Shown here piece by piece: positions 1 through 8,200 of a stretch of DNA of 18,592 nucleotides. This stretch comes from Discostella pseudostelligera. Its lineage: Eukaryota; Bacillariophyta; Thalassiosirophyceae; Thalassiosirales; Thalassiosiraceae. The number at the start of each line of letters is the position of its first letter. The first letter of the stretch is position 1. The stretch lies in contig JALLBK010000379.1 in the NCBI GenBank assembly GCA_036940085.1, forward strand, positions 1 to 18,592, read 5' to 3'. Below the pieces are notes generated by a model. That model was given only the letters and a program-made list of their open reading frames with translations, ran no database searches and was not told the DNA's origin. A program made the position numbers and the translations under genes.

Positions 1-248
1 TTGTAGAAATCATCGCTTACTCAAGATACAGGTACCGCAAGGATCTGTTGATCATTTGGAATCAATGCGACAGCCGTCTTCCCCCTTCTAACTTCAATCT
101 TTATATGATTCTGTCCGAAGGGCATCATCGTCGCAAGGGATGGAGCAGGTTGACCTTTTACCACTTCACACTCATGCACTATCAAAATTGCATCTACCCC
201 TCTCTATCGAGAGTGAGAGAGAGAGGAGTATCATTATTGAGATCAACC

Positions 249-656
249 ATGAGCACCGAGAATGGCCATTCCCATGCTAGCTTGTCATCAATGCAGCTGG
301 TTCCATCGGGCAGCAATGATGTTGACAATAACATTAAGAACGACTACAATAACAACAACTTACAGCAACAACTCGACACCCGACATCGTCCCGAACGATC
401 CAAGAGGATCTCAACGACCTATCGTCTCTCCACCATGAGCCTTACACGAAAGTTACGCAAGCCGAAGATGTCAACTACCATTGAAATTGGCAACACTTGT
501 CATCCCTACCATAAACGGGAGAAAGTAATGTCCAACAATACGGTTGCTGCACAAAATGGGGATAGTGCTCATCGTCGGAGGTGTTCCAATCCAAATATTG
601 GTCAATTGAAATTCGCGCTCTTTGGAAAGCTTTTGCTCTTCGAGAGCGGCACTTGA
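249..656 (+). CDS. Small Asn-rich hypothetical ORF, possibly a truncated 5' gene end
   Basis: The 135-residue reading frame starts at an ATG in good context (ACCATGAGC). It stays open upstream to a further ATG at 105. The protein is polar, with an Asn-rich stretch (nt 325-365) followed by basic segments rich in Arg, Lys, Ser and Thr; I recognise no domain. The last ~20 codons run into the region where a weak inverted repeat begins (591-660), so this could be the 5' end of a gene broken by a transposon insertion. Alternatively it is a 5' exon of the downstream protein (a possible GTAATG donor lies at 525), or chance coding. Nothing else is recognisable in 1-248 apart from a GA-rich run near 209-227. 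Confidence 0.25.
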   Translation: MSTENGHSHASLSSMQLVPSGSNDVDNNIKNDYNNNNLQQQLDTRHRPERSKRISTTYRLSTMSLTRKLRKPKMSTTIEIGNTCHPYHKREKVMSNNTVAAQNGDSAHRRRCSNPNIGQLKFALFGKLLLFESGT

Positions 657-660
657 TCTC
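591..660 (+). repeat. Left arm of imperfect inverted repeat
   Basis: Contains CCAAAT (591), CGCGCTCTT (614-622), GCTCTTCG (635-642) and GCACTTGATCTC (649-660). The same words occur in the same order on the opposite strand at 4909-4951. The left arm carries extra bases between the words, so the arms are imperfect. Confidence 0.35.
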
Positions 661-759
661 GAAGAGCGCCGGCGCGAAAACGAAGAGCATCCGGATTTGT
701 ATCCGCGAGCAGGAGAATTCGTGTCCGCTCTTCAAAAAATCTGTGTCCACTTCAATTCG

Positions 760-2856
760 ATGACATCGTCCCTCCCGCCAATCCCTCTTCAATTCCATCC
801 AAGAACGCATCGGCATCGGCATTGCCCATTCATTATGGATACCATGAGCTCCTCCCTGCTCACATCCACCGTGGAATGTGACCAAACTGGTCTAGCTCCC
901 TACTCCTACAATGCTCTCTTTGTCAATGGCACGCAGACGATATGTGCCGCCGGCGCCAGCGGCCGATGTGGGATGAAGAGTACTCCACTGTCAGGGTCTC
1001 CCCATCATTGCATGGGGTGCGGCCTCGGCTTTCATGGTTCCTGTTTTTGCGGCGCCGAATTTGACGAATGGCACGCACAGCATGATGCCACATTCTTGCC
1101 ATCCATGCTACCACCCTTTGGCCAAGCCAAGCTCGCAGACTACGCCGACCGACTTGGAGACACGCGCCTACAGATCTGCCATTGCTGTATCGACAAAATT
1201 GAGGCACTGATGTCATTGCCATCTTCTTCGTCTGCAATCAATGTCACAGCGAGCACCAACACCAGTATTGATAGCCAGCTCCGTTTAGATGTAGTAGATG
1301 AAGATGAAGGAGATGTTGTAGAAGTGGCCGTGACAGATGGGGACGGGGATGATGACATTTTTGCTACTACTGCTTCCAGCAAGAAGAAGAAGCAGAAGAA
1401 GGCAAAGAAGCCAAAGGAGCCAAAGCCAACGTATTTTAGGCCAAGCTATGCGGAGGTATTTAGCTTCGTTGAAAGTGATGAGTTCTCATTTCAGCGTATT
1501 GTCATCAGCCCCTTTGAACACAATGTTCTCCAAAGTGGTATGAAGACCAAGCTGAAGGGCATGGATATGGGCGGTCCTGGTCGGTTTGTGCTTGCAGTCC
1601 ACCTCAATGTTTCGATGCTACGGAAAATTGCAACAAAGCTAGGCATTACAAGTCACAACGTTATAAAGCCTGAGATAGCCGATTGTATCATCCAAAAAGT
1701 TGGTGAACTAGCAGGCAAGGTGGCAAAGGCATTAGCGGATGGCGAGGACATTGATGTTAGCGCCATCACCTTGGTCGATGAGAAGGGAAGTTCCATTGTA
1801 TTCAATCTTCCTTGGTTTCTCAATGTCCTGTTTTCGGATAAGATGGTACCATTGGTTGCAAATCGGGGGTCGAATCTCACCAAGGATGATTTGGAGAATA
1901 AAAAGAAGGTCGATCAGGAGCTATTCACCATTCTGATCGTGGAATACAATGACGCATCCAATGCATCGTACGGGCTCCATGCATTCAAAGACATACCGCA
2001 GAAGGTTGATCCAAGCAAGTTTCAGAGAATTCCCGATAATGCTTGGAAGCATGCGCTCGAAAAGTTCAAAAATCTCTCCAAGGAATACGAACAACATATC
2101 AAGGCTTGGACTAAATCTGGAAATCATGGTCGGTTTGACGAACTTTCAGCTGACGATCTCAAAGCCATTGACCCCGATATTACCAAATGCACCAGTAAGT
2201 ACATGATTTACATGCATTACTACATGAGACTACATCACAACATTCTTGCAACCTGTGTTGCTCTTCTACCGAGCGATGTTGCGAGGCGATCAACTCAGCC
2301 AAGGAAATTGAGTAATGACAACTCCGGCCGCAGTGGGAAAGAGCATGGAAAAGGTAGTGGGAGTGGTGAGAAAGAAGGAGGAAAGTATGTTGGCAAGGCC
2401 AGTGGTATGCAGGTAGCACTGACTTCGATTGCGTCGAAGAACAATGCTCAGCAGAAGAAGATCGAACTCGATATGAAGCATTCAGAGAAGCAGACGGCAA
2501 TGACTGCATCCCTCATGCTGAGCAATCAGATAAAAGAGGAGAAGCAATCAAAGCATCGATTGGAGGATGAGTTGCAAAAGAATTGTGGTGATAATCGGCG
2601 GGTAATGAACCAGAAGGTTCGTGCAGTAAAAGCGAAGCTCTACAGCGCAAGTAATCCTCAGTCTGAGATCGATGATGACGACGACGATGACGACCTTTTT
2701 GACATGGAGCCCCTCTCACAGGAGGATCTCATCATTCAGATACTTGATAGTAATAAGAAGATCAAGAAATGGGAGATGTGTTACCAGGCGGCAGAAAAGG
2801 ATATGGAAAAGTGTTTCCTTGCATGCAATAATGAGAACGGCACCAAGAATGTTTGA
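760..2856 (+). CDS. Hypothetical protein with N-terminal Cys/His cluster, basic linker and C-terminal coiled-coil/acidic region
   Basis: The frame is open from about 622, but the first ATG is at 760 (698 aa); ATGs at 835 and 844 (ACCATGAGC) are also possible starts. From the N terminus: a probable zinc-binding cluster at nt ~943-1190 containing HHCMGCGLGFHGSCFCG (C-x2-C-x4-H-x2-C-x-C) and a later CHCC; an acidic stretch; a Lys-rich segment at nt 1381-1430 that could be a nuclear localisation signal; a ~300-residue region without a recognisable family; a Gly/Lys/Ser linker (nt ~2330-2400); a charged helix likely to be a coiled coil (nt ~2440-2640); eight Asp in a row (2671-2694); and a helical tail. 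It converges on the transposase gene, 111 nt between stops. Harbinger transposons usually carry a second gene for a DNA-binding partner of the transposase. This could be that partner, but no Myb-type domain is visible. Function unknown. Confidence 0.7.
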   Translation: MTSSLPPIPLQFHPRTHRHRHCPFIMDTMSSSLLTSTVECDQTGLAPYSYNALFVNGTQTICAAGASGRCGMKSTPLSGSPHHCMGCGLGFHGSCFCGAEFDEWHAQHDATFLPSMLPPFGQAKLADYADRLGDTRLQICHCCIDKIEALMSLPSSSSAINVTASTNTSIDSQLRLDVVDEDEGDVVEVAVTDGDGDDDIFATTASSKKKKQKKAKKPKEPKPTYFRPSYAEVFSFVESDEFSFQRIVISPFEHNVLQSGMKTKLKGMDMGGPGRFVLAVHLNVSMLRKIATKLGITSHNVIKPEIADCIIQKVGELAGKVAKALADGEDIDVSAITLVDEKGSSIVFNLPWFLNVLFSDKMVPLVANRGSNLTKDDLENKKKVDQELFTILIVEYNDASNASYGLHAFKDIPQKVDPSKFQRIPDNAWKHALEKFKNLSKEYEQHIKAWTKSGNHGRFDELSADDLKAIDPDITKCTSKYMIYMHYYMRLHHNILATCVALLPSDVARRSTQPRKLSNDNSGRSGKEHGKGSGSGEKEGGKYVGKASGMQVALTSIASKNNAQQKKIELDMKHSEKQTAMTASLMLSNQIKEEKQSKHRLEDELQKNCGDNRRVMNQKVRAVKAKLYSASNPQSEIDDDDDDDDLFDMEPLSQEDLIIQILDSNKKIKKWEMCYQAAEKDMEKCFLACNNENGTKNV

Positions 2857-2967
2857 GTTTATACCGGCACTAGTGTGTTGTTATTGTTTGGAACAATACA
2901 AATACAGATTGCAACCGAGAGTATTTCATCAATTGATATTAGAATATATATTTATTATTGCCCATAT

Positions 2968-4635
2968 TTATATGCAGTCATCTCGTGTCCCCATACTACT
3001 ACAAATAATATTCATACTTTCCGTCATGCATTGGTCTGTTGCTTGTTCGTGAAGCCAAATTCTGCACAATTGTTTGACGTCGAGTACTGTCCAAAAGGAG
3101 AGTGGAGAAACTCGATGCCACCACCAAGTTGTGAATCCTTGTGTCCTCCTCAATGTCGTCGTTGCTGCTGCTGTACTGATATGGCCACTCGGAGGGCTGA
3201 CTATGTTGCCATCATTGTCGATATTATTTGGATCAACTCCCATGGCTGAAAGAGTACAGTTTCCTCCTGCGAAACCACTCGTCACCCTTCTTCTCTTTTT
3301 TGCAGGTTGTTGGTTTTCATCTTCGTCGTCGTCATCGTATTCATCTTTTTGTTTCATTCGGCTACAAAAGTTATGCAGTTTCATACACACAACGATGAGC
3401 TGTACATTTGTTTTGTTGCTATACTTCATGGTATCCGCCACTACTTCCCATTTTTGTGTCAATTGACCAAATGCCATCTCAATGCGAATGCAAAGCTGCG
3501 AAAGATAAAAGTTATACGTTCTGTTGGTCTCGTCATATACTTGCCCTCCACTAAAAGGAATTAAGACTCTCTGGGACAATGGATATGCATTGTCGCCCCC
3601 GATGAAATACTGCACTGGTAAATCTTCTAACCACTGCAGTAAATCAGCACATCTGCTGAATGCTCGTACATCATTCACCTTTCCTGGACCAGCAACTTCA
3701 AAGAACTGAAATATGAGGTCGGGATCACACATTGCTTGCACATTCATACCATAACACTGATAGTGCCCGCTAAAATAATCAGCAGGATTATCCACACCAG
3801 ATGGTCTCTTCGTGCGAGGGAGCCATCCATCAATGGCGCCCAAGAAACCATTCAGTAAACCAAAAGCCGTTGAAACCTCTTGCCATTTACCCGCAAGCAC
3901 GTGCAGCTTGTCAAGATTGTTTGGATCAGGAAGCCGTACTCGTAATTCAGGGCATGTTTCGTTGAAGTCAATAGCATCGACAAACATTTTTCTGGCACGC
4001 ACTATTGTAGAGTCTGAGAAACCAAATATATCCGCGAGCCCAGCTTTGTTGTGTCCTTGTCCCAGACACTGAAGTCCGATTGCCGTGACAACTTCAGTGG
4101 AGAGGGGGGTATTCCCTTTCGTCGAATTCATTGATTTCATGTAGTCCACTGTTATGCAGTCCCGAATGATGTTATCAATGAGGTAGTCAAAATGCTTCTT
4201 TGACATGCGGAATCGACCGTAGAAATTTGCATTGTTGACGAGCAAATCTTCATATTTATCCCACTCCTTTCTCTGATACCACAACTTTTGCTTCCACCAC
4301 TTTTCATCATGTTGTCTTGCAATCGTTTGGATATCATGTAGATCCTCCCATTCTTCCTCATCCAAATTTGCAAGTGCAGCGTACCCATTAAAGCTACTTT
4401 CACTAATGCTACTGGCATCGTTGTCATCAGCATCTTTGCCGATGATAATGTTGGTATCGACATTGACATTGTTGTTGTTTTTCTCCTCTGCTGCCGCCGG
4501 TGGGAGATCCTCGTCATGATCCCCCAGCAAATTCATATCATTTGCGCCCTCGTTGACCCACAGACTATTAGTAACAGAGGAGGAAGAAGACGAAGAAAGC
4601 GACAAGTCGTCGCTAGTGCTCGGGCCTTGGATCAT
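2968..4635 (-). CDS. PIF/Harbinger-like DDE transposase (DDE_Tnp_4 type), C terminus probably frame-shifted
   Basis: Encodes 555 aa from a true ATG. Residues 1-90 are acidic and rich in Ser and Asn. Residues ~195-220 resemble the helix-turn-helix segment of this family (GLADIFGFSDSTIVRAR). The catalytic triad is complete: D269 in GAIDGW, D348 in GGDNAYPL and E386 in RIEMAFG. The family's ND motif (NDVRAF, 321-326) and the LHNF motif (420-423) are also present. A basic KKRRR (446-450) may direct nuclear import. By family, the enzyme cuts and pastes DNA through a DDE active site. After about residue 480 this frame becomes implausible (Thr runs, WWW). Another frame, open from just upstream of 3181 down to a TAG at 2999-3001, gives a family-like tail with RRQTIVQNLASR and RP. 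A one-base indel near 3181-3212 is likely, so this copy may be mildly damaged although its core is intact. Confidence 0.88.
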   Translation of the reverse strand: MIQGPSTSDDLSLSSSSSSSVTNSLWVNEGANDMNLLGDHDEDLPPAAAEEKNNNNVNVDTNIIIGKDADDNDASSISESSFNGYAALANLDEEEWEDLHDIQTIARQHDEKWWKQKLWYQRKEWDKYEDLLVNNANFYGRFRMSKKHFDYLIDNIIRDCITVDYMKSMNSTKGNTPLSTEVVTAIGLQCLGQGHNKAGLADIFGFSDSTIVRARKMFVDAIDFNETCPELRVRLPDPNNLDKLHVLAGKWQEVSTAFGLLNGFLGAIDGWLPRTKRPSGVDNPADYFSGHYQCYGMNVQAMCDPDLIFQFFEVAGPGKVNDVRAFSRCADLLQWLEDLPVQYFIGGDNAYPLSQRVLIPFSGGQVYDETNRTYNFYLSQLCIRIEMAFGQLTQKWEVVADTMKYSNKTNVQLIVVCMKLHNFCSRMKQKDEYDDDDEDENQQPAKKRRRVTSGFAGGNCTLSAMGVDPNNIDNDGNIVSPPSGHISTAAATTTLRRTQGFTTWWWHRVSPLSFWTVLDVKQLCRIWLHEQATDQCMTESMNIICSSMGTRDDCI

Positions 4636-4727
4636 GTTGCAATGAAGTGGCGGTGGCCAATCGACGTGATGGTATCAACCAGCAATCATTGATTACGATA
4701 GATTACAATTGGCATTTGGCATCTAGT

Positions 4728-4791
4728 ACGATGATTGGTGCCACCACGTGGCACTTACCACATACGATAATTGGTGCCGCCACGTGGCATT
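4728..4791 (+). repeat. Two direct copies of a 28-nt element centred on CCACGTGG
   Basis: The unit ACGATRATTGGTGCC-R-CCACGTGGCAYT occurs at 4728-4755 and 4764-4791, 36 nt apart, with three differences. Each copy contains the perfect palindrome CCACGTGG (4744-4751, 4780-4787) inside a longer imperfect palindrome TGCC(R)CCACGTGGCA. CACGTG is a classic G-box/E-box core bound by bZIP and bHLH factors. It lies ~95-155 nt upstream of the transposase ATG and ~360-420 nt upstream of the giant gene. It may be a regulatory site or a transposon subterminal repeat. Confidence 0.6.
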
Positions 4792-4856
4792 CAATATAGA
4801 CGAGGAGCCAAGAGCCACTTCCGGAAGTTCCGAAGAGCCGATAACTTGCAAATGAC

Positions 4857-4911
4857 CCGCTCTCCGCTCTCCGCTCTCGGAAATTTCAAAAATACGGGAC
4901 GGAGAGCGGAG
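4857..4911. repeat. CCGCTCT triplicate forming a hairpin
   Basis: CCGCTCT is repeated perfectly three times (4857-4877). An inverted copy follows: bases 4862-4872 pair perfectly with 4901-4911, giving an 11-bp GC-rich stem and a 28-nt loop. The related word GAGAGCGG also occurs at 642-649 near the left inverted-repeat arm. Confidence 0.5.
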
Positions 4912-4951
4912 ATCAAGTGCGAAGAGCGCGCATTGAAGTTTGATAATTTGG
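4909..4951 (-). repeat. Right arm of imperfect inverted repeat
   Basis: Read on the minus strand it carries CCAAAT (4951-4946), CGCGCTCTT (4930-4922) and GCTCTTC directly joined to GCACTTGATCTC (4927-4909), matching in order the words in 591-660. The 12-nt word is exact; the rest is partial. Confidence 0.35.
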
Positions 4952-5149
4952 GCCCCATGGCGGCGGCGGCATTGGTACTCTCCATTCCATGTCGATGGCA
5001 TCGGCATTTCGTGCAGCTGAGAGATCAAATCAAATTTAGAAAAATACTAGCCTACCATCCTAAAGGGGCAGACAAAAGTCGAGAGAGGGCAACGAGACTA
5101 TAGCAGGATATTGGCCAACCAGTACTACCGTCACAGTCGTTCCAGTTCC

Positions 5150-5227
5150 ATGGTGTTGTCGATGAAAATGATTCAATATCTTTCATTCATTTTAAAGTTA
5201 CTCTCCGTCATCAACGCCGCCCATGGT
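5150..5227 (+). other. Signal peptide coding region
   Basis: Residues 1-26 have a short start with one Lys, a hydrophobic core (IQYLSFILKLLSVINAA) and small residues before a probable cut near A23-G26. This directs the protein into the secretory pathway. The first intron follows soon after (5305-5465). Confidence 0.75.
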
Positions 5228-8200
5228 GACGGCAGCTTCAGAAGGAACAGGGTGATAGTCGCCAAATGCGAGGATTCAAACATAGGATCAAGTGGAAGTT
5301 ATTGGTGAGTGACGAGGACCCGTATTAATAGTTCTAGTTGGGTGACGAGGGTCATTATCCTGCAAGCTGCTCAAAAACTCTCATGCGATTCTTCTTTGCA
5401 CGTATTCAATTCGCCGAATGAATTCCAATTGGTTATTCTCATTTGGACTTTTCTTGTGCGAACAGGGACTCATTATCACGCTGTGGCTCATGCCTCGACA
5501 CCCCCGGCTGCCGGTTTTGCTTGTCTACATTCAAGTGCATGGAAGGTGTTGATGTCCACGGGAGCGGCGACAGAGATTCAGTTTGTCATGAATGGGCATT
5601 GGTGCCAACTTCCTGCCCCAACCTCAATGATTGTGGCTATACATCGTGTGACACATGCACGCAACACGAGGGATGTTCATGGTGTGGAACGCTCGATCGA
5701 TGCATGGACGACCCGGACACAAACTTTGTCCCCTGCCAAGGCAAGATTCAATATGGAGAAATGTGTCCTTATCCAGTTGTGGCCAACGCTGAAGTGGATG
5801 GTAATCTTATCGTTCGGGGTGTCACTGACCTCGGAGGAGGAGCTTTGCATGTCTCCGGACCTTGCGATAGCCTTGACTGTAACTCCAATGGGTTTCATTC
5901 TCTCGTCTTGGATGGAGGAAAGTTTGAGGTGAAATCTGGTGGTGATGTTATCGTATCTGCAGCAAACACCGACCTTCCCAATGCCCCAGCATCTGAAATC
6001 CTTCTGCGCGCTGGCTCAGGTACCAACAATGCCGGAGGTTCTGGCGGTAATTTGTTTGCTTTCGCTGGTGACGCAGCAGGAGGTAAGCAACTAATCAATT
6101 TCCATGCATCATTATTCATTATCGCTTGTTACTTCCGTGCGCCGATTTTCAATTCTCTTCACCTCTACTAGAGATGGTGACAGGGGGCTTGCATGGAGTA
6201 GGAGGCAGCTTGTATCTTGGAGCTGGACAAGCGACCGGTGCAAGCTCAATTGGAGGTTCTATCGACATTGTAGCTGGCGACAGCGCATCGAAAGGTGGTG
6301 ACGTAGAGGTATTATCCGGATCAGGTGACTTCACAAGCGGTAAAATTACTATTGCATCTAATGTGGCAAAGTTGGGTTCTACCAGTGGCGACATCTTGAT
6401 TAACTCGGGGTTGTCCAGTGGAGGGGATAAGTCTGGCGCTGGTAAGTGTTACATTGATCATTTCGGTGATGCCATGTTAAACTTAGACCACCACGTCCAA
6501 CGAGTTCATTTCTCTACAGTGGTGATATCAACAGGAAATGCGACTGCGTCAACGGCCGGTACTGTCGTTCTTAAAGGAGGAGCATCAAGGCAAGGCCAAG
6601 GGGGGAATGTCGACATTCTTGGCGGACAGAGTACTGACGCTGGTGCAGGAGGCAGTGCCACGCTTGGTACGTTGATGTGAATCCAGACTTTACATTGGGT
6701 GACAACATTCATTAATATTCGCTTCTATTTGATCACCTCCCATTTTTCAAAAGAGAGTGGCGAAGGAAATTCCGTGTACATAAACACCCCTTCCGCCAGG
6801 TTCTCGCACGCTGGAAGCGTGTCCATTACCTCGGGCTCATCACGTGGTGGAAATGGTGGTGACATTGCTCTTCAAACAGGATCATCTGCTGATGGAACGC
6901 CTGGTTCAATAAAATTGGCCGCTGGTGGTTCAAGCACTAGTGGTGGACTTGTACACATTGCTGCTGGTAATGGGACGGGGGCAGAAGCTGGTGTAGGGGG
7001 TAGCATCGCAATGGAGGCCGGATCTGGTCTGAGCTCTTATGACTCAGCTGGTGGCAAGGGTGGGGACGTTGTTCTCACTGGAGGCCGTTTGCATGGCGAG
7101 AATCGAGACGAATTTGGTGGTTCAGTTCGTATCCATGGCGGTGATGCCCAGGCTGCGTCTGGAGGATCATTTTTTCTATCTTCCGGCAGCAGTCAATATG
7201 GTTCTTCTGGCACTATCAATATCTCCTCGAGTCCATCACACAAGACTGGCGATATCTCCATCGGAAGTGGGAAAGCCATTCATGGTGATTCTGGATCACT
7301 CGTACTGTCGACCGGAGATGCACTGGAAGCGTCGGGCTCAATTTCAATAAGTGTTGGGACTGGGACTAGTTCTGATGGAGGAGATGTAATTATTGCAGCA
7401 GGATCATCTCTTGGTAACAACTCACCTGGAGGGGCCATATATCTGCTGTCTGGATCTAGTGAATCATCCGTGAACGGAGGTATTGCAGTTAGAAGCCGCG
7501 ACGTGATGGAATCAAGTTCCACTCCATCCGGCTCTATTTCATTGACTACCGGAGTTGCTGACAGAGGATCTGGCTCTGGTAAGTTTTGTATGGCGTTGAT
7601 CTTTTCAGAAGTGTATTAAGGTTAATCAATGCGTGGCGTTGTATTATTCCCCTTTGCAGTGAATATATCAACTGGTTCTAGTGTACAAGAGCAATCTGGT
7701 AATATTACAATTAGGAATGGTTTGTCATCAAAGGGACATGGCGGCAACCTCGTTCTTCATTCTGGCAAGTCATTGGACGATGATGCACTAGGTGGATCGA
7801 CGGTAATCTCAGCTGGAAACGGTGTAGGAGGCGGAGGCCCTCTTGAGATGAGCGGGGGGATTGGATTGAGCCAACAAGGGGAGATTGCTGGAGGCTTGGT
7901 GTCAATTGAGGGCGGCTTGTCTACTGCAGGTGAAGGAGGAATGGTTTCTATTGCAGGAGGCTCCAGCGAGCAAGGACTTGGGGGCAAGCTGCATATGGCG
8001 TCTGGCTTTTCTAAATCACAAGCTTCTGGTGTTGTTTCAATTTCATCTGCAGATGGAAGTATTGACAGCAGCACCGCCAGTGGCAGCCTTTCCATCTCTA
8101 CTGGGACGAGCTATGATAAGTCAGTGGATGCTGGCTCAATCTACATCGAATCAGGAACATCAGTTCTGGGACCAGGTGGATCCATCACCATCAAAGCTAA

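Larger units (their letters stand above)
591..4951. mobile_element. Possible two-gene PIF/Harbinger-type DNA transposon
   Basis: The transposase and the convergent Cys/His-cluster gene lie tail to tail, 111 nt apart, and are flanked by weak inverted similarity (591-660 and 4909-4951). Family knowledge supports a transposase plus accessory-protein layout. I could not find precise terminal inverted repeats or the 3-bp target duplication (TTA/TAA type) typical of Harbinger. The boundaries are therefore provisional, and the first gene may simply be a neighbour. Confidence 0.3.
4636..5149. other. Intergenic region between divergent transposase and giant repeat gene
   Basis: No credible gene is seen. 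The stretch separates two divergent starts (4635, minus; 5150, plus), so it should hold both promoters. No TATA box or other core element could be assigned with confidence. It contains the two CCACGTGG-centred repeats, a perfect 12-bp palindrome ACTTCCGGAAGT (4817-4828), the CCGCTCT hairpin, and the right arm of the candidate inverted repeat. Confidence 0.6.

Noticed and set aside
622..759. N-terminal extension of the 760-2856 protein
   Set aside because: The codon at 622 is TTG, not ATG, and the stretch overlaps the candidate inverted-repeat arm. It could be coding only if joined to an upstream exon, which I could not show.
475..885. 136-codon minus-strand ORF
   Set aside because: It overlaps two plus-strand frames and the inverted-repeat arm, with no recognisable domain.
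5443..5465. Coding start upstream of exon 2
   Set aside because: The first codon is TTG and the stretch is the pyrimidine-rich end of intron 1; exon 1 with a signal peptide joins in frame at 5466.
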